A DNA stretch of 64,000 nucleotides from Clostridium hydrogeniformans DSM 21757 (lineage in GTDB: Bacteria; Bacillota; Clostridia; Clostridiales; Clostridiaceae), in contig NZ_JMLJ01000018.1 of assembly GCF_000686705.1 (NCBI RefSeq), forward strand, positions 1-64,000. Reading direction: 5' to 3'. Shown one piece after another: positions 1 to 10,825 of this stretch (its first letter is position 1; each line of letters starts with the position of its first letter). The translations under genes were made by a program, and so were the position numbers. The notes under the pieces are model-generated. The model made no database searches. It was not told the DNA's origin and saw only the letters and a list, made by a program, of their open reading frames with translations.

Positions 1-175
1 TTATGCGGTATTAATCCTCCTTTCGGAGGGCTATCCCCCACTACAAGGCAGGTTGCCCACGTGTTACTCACCCGTCCGCCGCTAGATTGTCTCCGAAGAG
101 ACTCTCTCGCTCGACTTGCATGTGTTAAGCACGCCGCCAGCATTCATCCTGAGCCAGGATCAAACTCTCAATTTA
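1..175 (-). rRNA. rrs: 16S ribosomal RNA, 5' end (partial)
   Basis: The reverse complement of the first 175 bases reads as the 5' end of a bacterial 16S rRNA, including the universal 27F-type segment at 152-172 and the start of the V1 region. The gene runs off the left edge, so only about the first 175 nt are present. It lies downstream of gyrA on the same strand and is co-oriented with replication away from oriC, as usual for origin-proximal clostridial rrn operons. The exact mature 5' end is uncertain by a few bases. Confidence 0.97.
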
Positions 176-284
176 AAAGTTTAATCTTAGCTTTTCGCTA
201 ATTATTTACTGTAAAAGAATTGCTGGTTCTTTATCTTAATCTGTTTAATTTTCAAAGACCATGTCGCCCTCAAGCGACCTCTTA

Positions 285-313
285 ATATTATCATCTTTTC
301 AGAATCATGTCAA
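285..313 (-). promoter_or_regulatory. rRNA operon promoter
   Basis: On the minus strand there is a perfect -35 TTGACA (308-313), a 17-bp spacer and a -10 TAATAT (285-290). The alternative -10 GATAAT overlaps it with a shorter spacer. The leader that follows (176-284) holds a small GTCGC/GCGAC hairpin near 262-276 and a TTTGAAAATTAAACAG segment (241-256) typical of clostridial rRNA leaders. A tract of A and T runs lies just upstream of the -35 and could act as an UP element. The position about 110 bp upstream of mature 16S fits a rrn P1-type promoter. Confidence 0.8.
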
Positions 314-568
314 CACTTTTTTAAAAAAGTTTTTTAAACTTAAATATGTGTTGTTTTTGTTACTAAGTTTGCCATGCATATTAGCAACGTATTACATCTT
401 ATCATAATCTAATTCTTAAGTTGTGAATTTTCACTATATATATGAGCTTTATATTAATATATCTTTAAAATACTATTTATATCTACCTGTTTCCTATATT
501 GACACACTTGGATAAGTATATTTGAAGATCTTAAATCTATCTATTAATTAACTATGTAATTTATATAG
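314..568. other. gene-free stretch between rrn promoter and gyrA terminator
   Basis: About 255 bases of A+T-rich sequence upstream of the rRNA promoter and downstream of gyrA. I see no supported ORF, tRNA or conserved RNA here. The runs of T and A near 314-345 may belong to the rrn UP region. Confidence 0.6.
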
Positions 569-610
569 AAAAGCATGAGTTATACAGAAAAAAGTATAAC
601 TCATGCTTTT
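569..610 (-). terminator. gyrA intrinsic terminator
   Basis: A perfect 17-bp inverted repeat (569-585 against 594-610) with an 8-nt loop lies 12 bp downstream of the gyrA stop codon. On the minus strand the hairpin ends in TTTT followed by more T-rich sequence. It separates gyrA from the downstream rRNA promoter. Confidence 0.85.
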
Positions 611-621
611 AAATTTAAATA

Positions 622-3174
622 TTATTCTTCATTATCATCTTCATTACTAATTATAGAATCATCAGTATCTTCTTGGTTTACTTCTATTACATCGACTATA
701 TCAACTTCTTTAGAATCCTCTTGGTCTACAGCCTCTTCTTCAAGACCTTCTTCACTAATGGTTATCTTAGCTATAGCAACTATCTTTTGCTCCTCATTAG
801 TTCTCATAAGTCTTACACCCATAGCACTTCTACTTGTTATTGATATATCCTGGACATTTATTCTTATAGCAACACCACTAGAGTTTATAAGCATTAATTC
901 ATCCTCGCCTTTACATACTCTAGCTGATACAACAAATCCTGTTTTTTCAGTAATTTTATATGTCTTTACTCCTTTTCCGCCTCTGTTTTGAATAGGATAT
1001 TCCTCAACTTTCGTTCTCTTACCATATCCTTCCTCACTTACTACAAGGAGTTCTTCACCAGGTACAATTATATCCATAGCCACTGCTATATCATCTTCTC
1101 TTAAAGTTATTGCTTTAACTCCTGATGCATTTCTTCCCATAGGTCTTACATCTTTTTCATTGAACTTTATGGAATATCCATATTTAGTTACCATTATGAT
1201 TTCAGCATCCCCATGGGTTACTTTTACTTTTAATAGCTCATCGCCTTCTCTTAGACCTATAGCATTTAATCCATTCTTTCTTATTGCTGCATATTCTTTT
1301 AGCCTAGTTTTCTTAATAATACCTTGCTGTGTAGTCATTATTAAGTAACCATCTTCATCCATATTTTTAATATCTATAGATAATACATCTTTAATTCTTT
1401 CATCCTGAGTTAACGGTATTAAGTTTATTACATTGGTTCCCTTAGCAGTTCTACCTGCATCTGGTATTTCATATGCCTTTAACCTATAAACCCTCCCCCT
1501 ATTTGAGAAGAATAATAAATCTCTATGCGTAGATGTTATTATGACCCTTCCTACAGAATCATCTTCCTTAGTGGTCATAGCTTGAATACCCTTTCCACCT
1601 CTCTTTTGAGCAGAGTATGTATCAGCGGATATTCTCTTTATATAACCTGTATCTGTTAATGTTATAACTACATCTTCTTCTTGAATTAAGTCCTCTATAT
1701 CAATATCATTTGCAACCTTCTCTATAGCAGTTCTTCTTTCATCTGAATAAGATGTCTTTATTTGCAATAACTCATCTTTTATTATATTTAATACTAACTG
1801 TTCTTTTTCTAGTATTTCTCTTAATCTATGAATTAAAGCCATTAACTCATTATATTCAGCCTCAATCTTATCTCTTTCAAGACCTGTAAGCCTTCTAAGT
1901 CTCATATCTAGAATTGCTTGTGCTTGTTTTTCACTTAATCCGAACCTAGAAATAAGTGTTTCTCTTGCAATTTCACTTGTCTTAGAGCCTCTTATTATAC
2001 TTATAACTTCATCTATGTGATCTAAAGCTATTTTTAGTCCTTCTAAGATATGCGCTCTCTCTTCAGCTTTATTTAATTCAAAAGCTGTTCTTCTTCTTAT
2101 AACTTCTTTTTGGAAATCTACATAATGACTTAAAACCTCTTTTAAGTTTAAAACTTGGGGTTCATTATCAACTAAAGCAAGCATTATAACTCCAAAGGTA
2201 TCTTGCATCTTAGTATGTTTATATAATAAGTTTAATACAACACTTGGATTTGCATCTCTCTTAAGTTCTATAACAATTCTCATACCATCTCTATCAGATT
2301 CATCTCTAAGATCCGATATTCCGGTTATTTTCTTATCCTTAACAAGATCCGCAATATTTTCTATAAGTTTAGCCTTATTTACTTGATATGGTAACTCTGT
2401 AACTATTATTGTATGCCTACCATTTTCTTCTTCTATCTCTGCTTTAGCTCTTACAAGGATTTTACCTCTTCCAGTTTCATAAGCCGCTCTTATTCCTGAT
2501 GTTCCCATGATTGTTCCAGCTGTAGGAAAATCTGGTCCCTTTATCTTAGTCATAAGTTCAGTAACAGTAATTTCTGAATTATCAATAAGCATTATAGTTC
2601 CATCTATAACCTCACCTAAGTTATGTGGAGGAATATTTGTAGCCATTCCTACAGCTATTCCTGATGATCCACTTACTAAAAGATTAGGAAACCTAGATGG
2701 TATTACTGATGGCTCTTTTTCCTCTCCATCAAAGTTAGGAATGAAATCAACAGTATCTTTGTTTATATCCCTTAGAAGCTCAATAGCAATCTTACTCATC
2801 TTTGCTTCTGTATATCTCATAGCTGCGGCTGAATCCCCATCTACAGAACCAAAGTTTCCGTGTCCATCAACCAATGGATATCTTATAGAGAAGTCTTGTG
2901 CCATTCTTACTAGTGCATCATAAACTGATGAGTCACCATGAGGATGATACTTACCCAAAACGTCCCCAACTATTCTAGCACACTTTCTATATCCCTTTTC
3001 AGGACTTAGTCCTAATTCCTGCATAGAGAATAGGATTCTTCTATGAACTGGTTTTAGACCGTCTCTAACATCTGGAAGAGCACGACCTACTATAACGCTC
3101 ATAGCATAATCTATATAACACTTTTTCATTTCATTTTTTATGTCTACGGGTACAACATTTCCTTCATTGTACAT
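622..3174 (-). CDS. gyrA: DNA gyrase subunit A
   Basis: Breakage-reunion subunit of DNA gyrase, which with GyrB introduces negative supercoils using ATP. The protein shows the GyrA N-terminal motif [20 protein letters not shown], the active-site tyrosine in AAMRYTE (residue 121) and the C-terminal wrapping domain with a GyrA-box (QKRGGKG). The quinolone-resistance region carries Ser82 and Asp86, the equivalents of E. coli Ser83 and Asp87, so it looks wild type. The frame is open to a GTG at 3183, but the ATG at 3174 sits 8 nt after GAGG, so I start there (850 aa). The C-terminal tail is acidic. It follows gyrB by 21 bp and is probably co-transcribed with it. Confidence 0.98.
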   Translation of the reverse strand: MYNEGNVVPVDIKNEMKKCYIDYAMSVIVGRALPDVRDGLKPVHRRILFSMQELGLSPEKGYRKCARIVGDVLGKYHPHGDSSVYDALVRMAQDFSIRYPLVDGHGNFGSVDGDSAAAMRYTEAKMSKIAIELLRDINKDTVDFIPNFDGEEKEPSVIPSRFPNLLVSGSSGIAVGMATNIPPHNLGEVIDGTIMLIDNSEITVTELMTKIKGPDFPTAGTIMGTSGIRAAYETGRGKILVRAKAEIEEENGRHTIIVTELPYQVNKAKLIENIADLVKDKKITGISDLRDESDRDGMRIVIELKRDANPSVVLNLLYKHTKMQDTFGVIMLALVDNEPQVLNLKEVLSHYVDFQKEVIRRRTAFELNKAEERAHILEGLKIALDHIDEVISIIRGSKTSEIARETLISRFGLSEKQAQAILDMRLRRLTGLERDKIEAEYNELMALIHRLREILEKEQLVLNIIKDELLQIKTSYSDERRTAIEKVANDIDIEDLIQEEDVVITLTDTGYIKRISADTYSAQKRGGKGIQAMTTKEDDSVGRVIITSTHRDLLFFSNRGRVYRLKAYEIPDAGRTAKGTNVINLIPLTQDERIKDVLSIDIKNMDEDGYLIMTTQQGIIKKTRLKEYAAIRKNGLNAIGLREGDELLKVKVTHGDAEIIMVTKYGYSIKFNEKDVRPMGRNASGVKAITLREDDIAVAMDIIVPGEELLVVSEEGYGKRTKVEEYPIQNRGGKGVKTYKITEKTGFVVSARVCKGEDELMLINSSGVAIRINVQDISITSRSAMGVRLMRTNEEQKIVAIAKITISEEGLEEEAVDQEDSKEVDIVDVIEVNQEDTDDSIISNEDDNEE

Positions 3175-3195
3175 GTTCTTCACCTCATTAAATCA

Positions 3196-5121
<1,926 letters not shown>

Positions 5122-5132
5122 TTAACCAATTG

Positions 5133-5393
5133 TTAAAGGTCATAGTTTATATCTGTTCTCTTAGTTAACGTAGCAGATGATATAGGTGAAAGATATATCT
5201 TTGATTTCTTATTAACCTCTGCAATAACAAAAGATTTTGGCTTTTCCTTAGTTATTCTTTGAACAAACCCGTCTTCTTCAGCTAATCTTAAAAATTGTGT
5301 AGTATCTGAGCTATACATACTTGTTTCTATATCAAATATTCCTATAACATCTTTTACTGGAACCACTACATTTTCTCCTAAATGCAAAAACAC
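5133..5393 (-). CDS. remB: RemB/YaaB family (DUF370) regulator
   Basis: An 86-aa protein beginning MFLHLGENVVVPVKDVIGIFD, matching the small DUF370 family whose members lie between recF and gyrB in Firmicutes. B. subtilis YaaB/RemB is the positional counterpart, and its relative RemA is a DNA-binding activator of biofilm matrix genes. Function here is inferred from family and synteny. The frame starts at GTG 5393, 7 nt after AGGAGG; an ATG two bases upstream is out of frame. It is embedded between recF (13 bp) and gyrB (29 bp), so probably in the same operon. Confidence 0.85.
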   Translation of the reverse strand: MFLHLGENVVVPVKDVIGIFDIETSMYSSDTTQFLRLAEEDGFVQRITKEKPKSFVIAEVNKKSKIYLSPISSATLTKRTDINYDL

Positions 5394-5406
5394 ATTTTCT
5401 CCTCCT

Positions 5407-6492
5407 CTACTCTTTTATATGACCCTCTTCCACATTAAACACTTTATAATTTCCATGTAAATTTTCATTGATGTCTTCTATTCCTGTACATGTTATTATA
5501 GTTTGAATGTCATCAATTGAACTCAATATATACCTTTTTCTGTTTACATCAAGTTCTGATAATACATCATCTAATAATAATACAGGATGCTCTCCAGTTA
5601 ATTCTTTTATTATTTTAAGGGAAGCAAATTTCATTGTTAAGACAGCAGTTCTCTGTTGACCTTGTGATCCAAAGCTTTTAGCATCTATATTGTTTAAATA
5701 TATTCCTAAGTCATCTCTGTGAGGTCCAACAGAGGTATTACCTTTATCCATATCTTTTTTCCTATTAGCACTTAAATTACGCTTTAAATTTTCCTTTATA
5801 TCCTTTGAAAGGTCAATAGAGGTAATATATCTAAATTCTATTTCTTCTTTATTGGATGTTATATCCCTATGTATATCTTTTCCATGATCATTTAATTTAT
5901 TTAAGTATTCTAACCTTTTTTTTATTATATACTCACCAAAAGAACTCAGCTGTTCATCATAAATGTCAATCATTGATGAATCAGAAGTTCTTTTTTTTAA
6001 TATAATATTTCTTTCGTTTAAGACTTTATTATATTGAACTAAGGAATGATAATACTTAGGATTTAACTGAGCTATCTCCATATCGATAAATTTTCTTCTA
6101 ACACCTGGTGATTCTTTCACAACCCTCAGGTCTTCTGGTGAAAACATAACTACGTTAAATACCCCAATAAGCTCTGAAATTTTACTTATTTTTATTGAGT
6201 TTATAGTTATTGCCTTCTTCCCATTCTTTAGAATATTTATATTTATCTTTTTATCCAGTCTCTCTTTGGATACCTGGAGATTAATTATTGAATTTTCTTT
6301 ATCCCATTTAATAAGTTCTTTATCTTTACTTGTTCTATGGGATTTTCCAAATCCACAATAGTATATGGATTCTAATATATTAGTTTTTCCTTGGGCATTG
6401 TTTCCCTTAAAAACATTGACACCTTTTACAAGGTCTATACTAAGTAACTCATAATTTCTATAATCTTTTAACTGCAAATATTTCACATACAT
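5407..6492 (-). CDS. recF: DNA replication and repair protein RecF
   Basis: SMC-like ATPase that loads RecA at single-strand gaps with RecO and RecR. It shows Walker A GNNAQGKTNILES near residue 35, the ABC-type signature GSQGQQRTAVLTMKF near 290 and Walker B PVLLLDDVLSELD near 315. At 361 aa it is normal length. The frame is open to a GTG at 6501, but ATG 6492 is placed 8 nt after AGGTG and gives the family-typical N-terminus MYVKYLQLKDYRNY. It lies between the S4-domain gene and remB in the conserved dnaA-gyr block. Confidence 0.97.
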   Translation of the reverse strand: MYVKYLQLKDYRNYELLSIDLVKGVNVFKGNNAQGKTNILESIYYCGFGKSHRTSKDKELIKWDKENSIINLQVSKERLDKKININILKNGKKAITINSIKISKISELIGVFNVVMFSPEDLRVVKESPGVRRKFIDMEIAQLNPKYYHSLVQYNKVLNERNIILKKRTSDSSMIDIYDEQLSSFGEYIIKKRLEYLNKLNDHGKDIHRDITSNKEEIEFRYITSIDLSKDIKENLKRNLSANRKKDMDKGNTSVGPHRDDLGIYLNNIDAKSFGSQGQQRTAVLTMKFASLKIIKELTGEHPVLLLDDVLSELDVNRKRYILSSIDDIQTIITCTGIEDINENLHGNYKVFNVEEGHIKE

Positions 6493-6537
6493 ATGAAACA
6501 CCTATTTAAAATTATATCATATTTGGTTTCAAATAAA

Positions 6538-6744
6538 TTATATAACTTTATAACTTTCTCCATTAAATTCGATAACATCGCCTTTTTTAAGCTTTTTACC
6601 CCTTTGGGTACATACTTCACCATTAAGGTATACTTCTCCTTCTTGGATAACAATTTTAGCTTCTGATCCCATGCTAACAGCACCAGACCATTTTAAAAAG
6701 GCATCTAGTTTTATTATATCCGTTTCTACACTAACTTCTATCAT
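6538..6744 (-). CDS. yaaA: S4-domain RNA-binding protein YaaA
   Basis: A 68-aa stand-alone S4 domain (LDAFLKWSGAVSMGSEAK through GEVYLNGEVCTQRGKKL). It corresponds to B. subtilis YaaA, always found between dnaN and recF, and is thought to bind structured RNA or ribosomal intermediates. The ATG at 6744 has a strong upstream AGGAGG. It lies 17 bp after dnaN in the same direction. An overlapping 66-residue frame on the same strand is a shadow. Confidence 0.93.
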   Translation of the reverse strand: MIEVSVETDIIKLDAFLKWSGAVSMGSEAKIVIQEGEVYLNGEVCTQRGKKLKKGDVIEFNGESYKVI

Positions 6745-6761
6745 TTTTTCCTCCTAAAAAA

Positions 6762-7862
6762 TTATTTAACTAATCTAACTGGAAGGACAAGGTACTCACA
6801 GTTTTGTGCATTTTTATGCTTTATAATGCATGGACTTACAGCACTTGTAAATTCTAATGTTACTTCTTCCTCTTCCATTATCTTTAAAATATCTATTAAG
6901 TACTTAGAGTTAAATGCAATTTGAAGAGGTTCCCCTTGCAATTCTATGGAAGCTTCTTCCCTAACCTTTCCCAATTGAGAATTAGAGGTTATGATTAAGG
7001 TCTCGGGTTGTATGTCTAATTTTATTAAATTGCTATTTCCATCTTTGGCCATAAGGGAAGCTCTTTCAATACAGTTTTGAAGTTCTTGTTTGTGCACAGT
7101 TATTTTAAGTTTATGTTCTTGAGGAATTATTGAGGTGTAATTTATAAATTCACCTTCTAAAAGCCTAGATATAATTTTTGTAACCCCAAGATTAAATAGT
7201 ATATGGTTAGTGGTAAATGTTATATTTACTATTTCTTCACTTTCCTCTAGTATCTTAGCAACCTCATTTAAAGTTTTACCAGGAATTACAGCGCTTATAG
7301 TATTTTCAGTATCTAAAAGCTCACTTCTTAATGCAAGTCTAATACCGTCTAATGCTACTAAGTTTAGCGTCTTTTCCTTAACTTCAAATAGTATTCCTGT
7401 AAGTATAGGTCTTGTTTCATCTTGAGCAACTGCAAAGGATGTTCCTTTTATCATATTTTTTAATGTTCCCTGTGGTACAGAGAAAAATTGGTTCTCATTT
7501 ATTTTTGGTAAGCTAGGAAATTCATCTGCATTCATATGAACAAGTTCGAAGTCTGACTTTTGGCAATGAATACTAAGAATGTTGTTTTCCTTTGATTCTA
7601 ATGTTACTTCTGAATTAGGAAGTTTTCTTATTATTTCTCCGAATATCTTTGAATCTACAACTAATCTTCCTTCTTCTATTATTTGAACATCTATTTTTGT
7701 TTCAATACTTAAATCTATATCTGACCCTATAAGTTTAAGTTCATTTTGTCTTGCTTCTAGGTAAATACCTTCTAGTATATTCATTGGTGATTTACCAGTT
7801 ACAGCTTTTTGAACTATTGATATTGCTTCTTGTAATTTGCTTTTTTCACATATTAGTTTCAT
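6762..7862 (-). CDS. dnaN: DNA polymerase III beta subunit (sliding clamp)
   Basis: 366-aa ring clamp that tethers DNA polymerase III and other repair proteins to DNA. The three repeated clamp domains are recognisable, starting MKLICEKSKLQEAISIVQKA and ending in a typical YLVLPVRL tail that forms the partner-binding pocket. ATG 7862 follows AGGAGG by 8 nt. It is second in the dnaA operon, separated from dnaA by 272 bp carrying origin elements, so it may be both read through from dnaA and separately transcribed. Confidence 0.98.
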   Translation of the reverse strand: MKLICEKSKLQEAISIVQKAVTGKSPMNILEGIYLEARQNELKLIGSDIDLSIETKIDVQIIEEGRLVVDSKIFGEIIRKLPNSEVTLESKENNILSIHCQKSDFELVHMNADEFPSLPKINENQFFSVPQGTLKNMIKGTSFAVAQDETRPILTGILFEVKEKTLNLVALDGIRLALRSELLDTENTISAVIPGKTLNEVAKILEESEEIVNITFTTNHILFNLGVTKIISRLLEGEFINYTSIIPQEHKLKITVHKQELQNCIERASLMAKDGNSNLIKLDIQPETLIITSNSQLGKVREEASIELQGEPLQIAFNSKYLIDILKIMEEEEVTLEFTSAVSPCIIKHKNAQNCEYLVLPVRLVK

Positions 7863-7880
7863 TATAAAAACCTCCTAAAG

Positions 7881-8101
7881 TTATTCACAATAAAAAGATA
7901 TATTTTTACTTAGATATTATAATATAGATAAATATATTTATAGTAATAATAGTAGTAGGGGCTGTTAATTTGTTGATAAGTGCCTCTAGCCCTTAAAAAT
8001 CAATAATCTAAAGACAAAAATAAGTGTGGATAAGATTGAAATAAGTCAGGTACCTTATCCACATTGTTAACGTCCACCTATATTGTTTTTAGTTATCCAC
8101 A
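7881..8101. other. oriC, dnaA-dnaN part: DnaA-box cluster
   Basis: Between dnaA and dnaN there are three perfect DnaA boxes of the form TTATCCACA or its complement (8025-8033, 8055-8063, 8093-8101), one TTATCAACA-type box read as TGTTGATAA (7971-7979) and one TTATTCACA (7881-7889). The arrangement, with the A+T-rich DnaA-trio beside the 7971 box, matches the unwinding half of a bipartite Firmicute origin. Replication starting here fits the divergence of gene orientation on the two sides. Confidence 0.88.
7941..7962 (+). other. DnaA-trio element with adjoining GC run (origin unwinding site)
   Basis: Six consecutive trinucleotides read TAG TAA TAA TAG TAG TAG on the plus strand (7941-7958) and run into GGGGC (7958-7962). 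An 8-bp spacer and a DnaA box (7971-7979) follow. This is the DnaA-box, GC-rich, DnaA-trio order described for the B. subtilis basal unwinding system, in which DnaA filaments on single-stranded TAG-type trios. The flank away from the box (7905-7940) is almost pure A/T, as expected for the unwinding region. Confidence 0.85.
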
Positions 8102-8134
8102 GTAAATACATATTCTATTATATACAACTGTGAA

Positions 8135-9490
8135 TTATTTATCTGTTAATTTTTTTGTTATATCATTTATTGCAGTCTGTAGAGTTTCATCTACTTTTAA
8201 TCCTGCTGAAATTTTCTCGTATGCATGTATAACAGTTGTATGGTCACGACCACCAAACTCTTCTCCAATTTTAGGTAAGGACATATCTGTAAGCTTTCTA
8301 GATAAGTACATAGCAATCTGTCTTGGATAGGCAACATTTCTAGTTCTTCTTTGAGATTTTAACTCTTCAATTCGAAGGTTGTAATAACTAGAAACTACAT
8401 CTTGAATTATATCTATTGTTATATGTTTTGTTTGTTTATTAGATATAATATCTTTTAATGCTTCAGAGGCTAGGTCAACTGTAATATCTCTATTTGTAAG
8501 AGAGGAGTAAGCAACTATTCTAATTAGTGCACCTTCAAGTTCTCTTATATTAGACTTGATTTTAGTTGCTATATAGTGCATAACCTCATTTGGAACATTT
8601 AGATTTTCAACATCAGCCTTTTTCTTTAATATTGCTATCCTAGTTTCAAAATCAGGAGCTTGTATATCAGCAATAAGTCCCCACTCAAACCTAGATCTAA
8701 GTCTATCCTCTAAGGTTGGTATTTCCTTAGGCGGTCTATCACTGGATAAAATTATTTGCTTATTAGCTTCGTGTAGAGCATTAAATGTATGGAAGAATTC
8801 CTCCTGAGTTCTTTCTTTACCTGCTATGAACTGTATATCATCTATTAAAAGTACATCTATATTTCTATATTTGTTTCTAAACTCAACGTTTTTATCATCT
8901 TTTATTGAATTTATAAGTTCATTTGTAAATTTCTCAGAGGATACATAAACAACTTTTGCTTTAGAGTTATTATTAAGTATGTAATGTCCAATTGCATGCA
9001 TTAAGTGTGTTTTACCAAGTCCAACACCACCATATATAAATAGAGGGTTATAAGCTTTTGCTGGAGATTCTGCTACTGCTAGAGATGCTGCATGAGCAAA
9101 CCTATTACTGTTACCTATAACAAAAGAATTAAAGGTGTATTTAGGATTTAAAGTAGCAGTCATCTCATCACTTGGACTCACATTTGATGCAGAAGGTTCT
9201 TTTTTCTGCTCTTTCTTTATCTCCTCCTCATCTGGTTCTTCTGAAAGTATTACAAATTCTAGATTGTACTTTTTAGAGCATATAAGTTTTATAGCATTTT
9301 GAAGAAGATCCTTATATCTTCCTTCTAATATATCTTTAGTAAAATTATTTGGAACCCCTAAGCGTATAGTATCATTGGTAAAAGATAAAGGAGTAGCGCT
9401 CTTTATCCAAGTATTAAAGCTCACTTCAGTAAGCTCCCCCTTTAAGATGTTTAAGGTTTTTTCCCATATTTCTTTAAGTTGGGTATCCAT
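8135..9490 (-). CDS. dnaA: Chromosomal replication initiator DnaA
   Basis: AAA+ initiator that binds DnaA boxes, unwinds oriC and loads the helicase. 451 aa with an N-terminal helicase-interaction domain ([20 protein letters not shown]), Walker [11 protein letters not shown] near residue 153, Walker [10 protein letters not shown] near 215, a sensor/arginine-finger region [11 protein letters not shown], and the C-terminal DNA-binding signature [15 protein letters not shown] near 405. ATG 9490 follows GGAGG. It is flanked on both sides by DnaA boxes, and its predicted promoter overlaps one of them. Confidence 0.99.
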   Translation of the reverse strand: MDTQLKEIWEKTLNILKGELTEVSFNTWIKSATPLSFTNDTIRLGVPNNFTKDILEGRYKDLLQNAIKLICSKKYNLEFVILSEEPDEEEIKKEQKKEPSASNVSPSDEMTATLNPKYTFNSFVIGNSNRFAHAASLAVAESPAKAYNPLFIYGGVGLGKTHLMHAIGHYILNNNSKAKVVYVSSEKFTNELINSIKDDKNVEFRNKYRNIDVLLIDDIQFIAGKERTQEEFFHTFNALHEANKQIILSSDRPPKEIPTLEDRLRSRFEWGLIADIQAPDFETRIAILKKKADVENLNVPNEVMHYIATKIKSNIRELEGALIRIVAYSSLTNRDITVDLASEALKDIISNKQTKHITIDIIQDVVSSYYNLRIEELKSQRRTRNVAYPRQIAMYLSRKLTDMSLPKIGEEFGGRDHTTVIHAYEKISAGLKVDETLQTAINDITKKLTDK

Positions 9491-9572
9491 TTCTTATCCT
9501 CCAGTCAAAAATTCAATATTTAAAAAAAATTTTTTATATCAAAAAAATATAAACTAACAAGATTTAAACATA

Positions 9573-9602
9573 GTTATACACAATATCTAATCATATTGAC
9601 AA
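9573..9602 (-). promoter_or_regulatory. dnaA promoter overlapped by a DnaA box
   Basis: Minus strand -35 TTGTCA (9597-9602), 18-bp spacer and -10 TATAAC (9573-9578), about 85 bp upstream of the dnaA start. The DnaA box TTATACACA (9574-9582) covers the -10. This is consistent with negative autoregulation by DnaA, which is known in other bacteria; the specific case is inferred. Confidence 0.6.
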
Positions 9603-9883
9603 ATGGGCATAAAAATATTCACATGTTGATAAATTTGTATATAAAATAAAAATAATTAAGTTATCAACAATTGTGTAAAATAAAAAATAAACATAGTCAA
9701 CATGTAATAAATTTAGTAAAATAGATAAAAATAATATATATAGTACTAAATTTTCTACAAGTTATATAAAGTTATGCACATAGTTATCAACAGTTGTGGA
9801 TAACTATGGGTACTCAAAAAGTTATTCACAAGTCTTTTTAATAATATCACAAAGAAATAGAGGGATTCAATAACTTATCCACA
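9574..9883. other. oriC, upstream part: DnaA-box cluster
   Basis: Boxes seen: TTATACACA (9574-9582), TGTTGATAA (9624-9632), TTATCAACA (9661-9669), TTATGCACA (9772-9780), TTATCAACA (9784-9792), TGTGGATAA (9795-9803), TTATTCACA (9822-9830) and TTATCCACA (9875-9883). Density and position upstream of dnaA match the regulatory half of a bipartite Firmicute oriC. The densest group, four boxes within 59 bp, is at 9772-9830. Confidence 0.88.
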
Positions 9884-9928
9884 AAAAGAGTTACTTGTAT
9901 AGAAAATTATTAACAGTATGAAGCATTC

Positions 9929-9957
9929 TTGACATAATAGAAGCTAAAATATATAAT
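9929..9957 (+). promoter_or_regulatory. rpmH operon promoter
   Basis: Perfect consensus: TTGACA (9929-9934), 17-bp spacer, TATAAT (9952-9957), about 80 bp upstream of rpmH. This would be a very strong vegetative promoter for the rpmH-rnpA-yidD-yidC-khpB string. Confidence 0.88.
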
Positions 9958-10039
9958 TATAAAGTAAAACCTAAAATGATTATTTTAGATAGTAAGTAAC
10001 TTGCTATAAATAAAAATAGCTAGAAGGGGGTGTAGACAT

Positions 10040-10174
10040 ATGTTCATGACATATCAACCAAAAAAGAGACAAAGAAAAAAAGAGCATGGCTTCAGAAAGA
10101 GAATGAAGACTAAGGCTGGAAGAAATGTTATTCAAAGAAGAAGACTAAAAGGTAGAAAGAGATTGACAGCATAA
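10040..10174 (+). CDS. rpmH: 50S ribosomal protein L34
   Basis: 44-aa, very basic protein, [20 protein letters not shown] at the start, the standard L34 sequence with the clostridial MFM extension. ATG 10040 lies 9 nt after AGGGGG; a second in-frame ATG at 10046 is possible but less well spaced. L34 sits in the large ribosomal subunit. It is the first gene of the conserved rpmH-rnpA-yidD-yidC-khpB cluster, divergent from dnaA across oriC. Confidence 0.97.
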   Translation: MFMTYQPKKRQRKKEHGFRKRMKTKAGRNVIQRRRLKGRKRLTA

Positions 10175-10175
10175 G

Positions 10176-10196
10176 GGCCGCATTTGTGGCCTTTTT
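10176..10196 (+). terminator. attenuator-like hairpin between rpmH and rnpA
   Basis: A GGCCGCA/TGTGGCC stem (10176-10191) followed by TTTTT (10192-10196) begins 2 nt after the rpmH stop. It looks like a weak intrinsic terminator inside the operon, which would let L34 be made in excess of RNase P protein. Stem is 7 bp with one G-U pair. Confidence 0.65.
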
Positions 10197-10231
10197 CTGC
10201 AATTAGCAGGAAAAAGGAGATTTGGTTTTAC

Positions 10232-10606
10232 ATGAAGGGCGAAAGATTAAGAAAAAATGCAGAATTTAGATCTGTATATAGAAGAGGTAAGTCTTTTTCT
10301 AATGAATTATTAGTACTTTATGTATTTAGAAGTAATAGAAATAGAGATGAGAAAGGAATTCCTTATAATAAAGTAGGAATTTCTGTTAGTAAGAAAGTTG
10401 GAAAAAGTGTAATTAGAAGCAGAGTTAAAAGACTTATAAGTGAAAATTACAGATTAAATAGAAAAGGTTTAAAAAAGGGCTATAATTTCGTATTTGTGGC
10501 CAGATCAGCTATCAAAGAAAAAGATTATAAAGATGTAGAAACTGCTATGTTAAATTTATTTAAGAAGGCAGGAATATATAATAATGATGAGAAAAATCCT
10601 AATTAA
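10232..10606 (+). CDS. rnpA: Ribonuclease P protein component
   Basis: Basic protein subunit of RNase P that helps the catalytic RNA mature tRNA 5' ends. The chosen ATG 10232 gives [20 protein letters not shown], the family-typical N-terminus, and 124 aa. The frame extends upstream to 10184 but those codons overlap the attenuator. The conserved basic block [20 protein letters not shown] corresponds to the RNR motif. AAGGAG lies about 12 nt upstream, slightly long. The 3' end overlaps yidD by about 23 bp. Confidence 0.96.
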   Translation: MKGERLRKNAEFRSVYRRGKSFSNELLVLYVFRSNRNRDEKGIPYNKVGISVSKKVGKSVIRSRVKRLISENYRLNRKGLKKGYNFVFVARSAIKEKDYKDVETAMLNLFKKAGIYNNDEKNPN

Positions 10607-10796
10607 TATTATTAGATTTTATAGAAAGTATATTTCGCCATTAAAAAAACCCTGTTGCAGGTTTTACCCTAGCTGTTCCCAGTATGCTTTAGAAGCTTTA
10701 GAAAAGTATGGAGCATTAAAGGGGACATTTTTAGCAATTAAAAGAATATTAAGATGTAATCCATTCTGTGAAGGTGGATATGATCCTGTTAAATAA
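10584..10796 (+). CDS. yidD: Membrane protein insertion efficiency factor YidD
   Basis: 70-aa protein with the YidD (DUF37) signature [19 protein letters not shown] and C-terminal [14 protein letters not shown]. It begins with two ATG codons (10584, 10587) inside the end of rnpA and is followed 29 bp later by yidC. The family is membrane-associated through an amphipathic helix and assists YidC-dependent insertion. Three of its cysteines lie in the conserved motifs. Confidence 0.95.
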   Translation: MMRKILINIIRFYRKYISPLKKPCCRFYPSCSQYALEALEKYGALKGTFLAIKRILRCNPFCEGGYDPVK

Positions 10797-10825
10797 TTTA
10801 AGAAGGAATCAGGAGGTTTTTTCAT

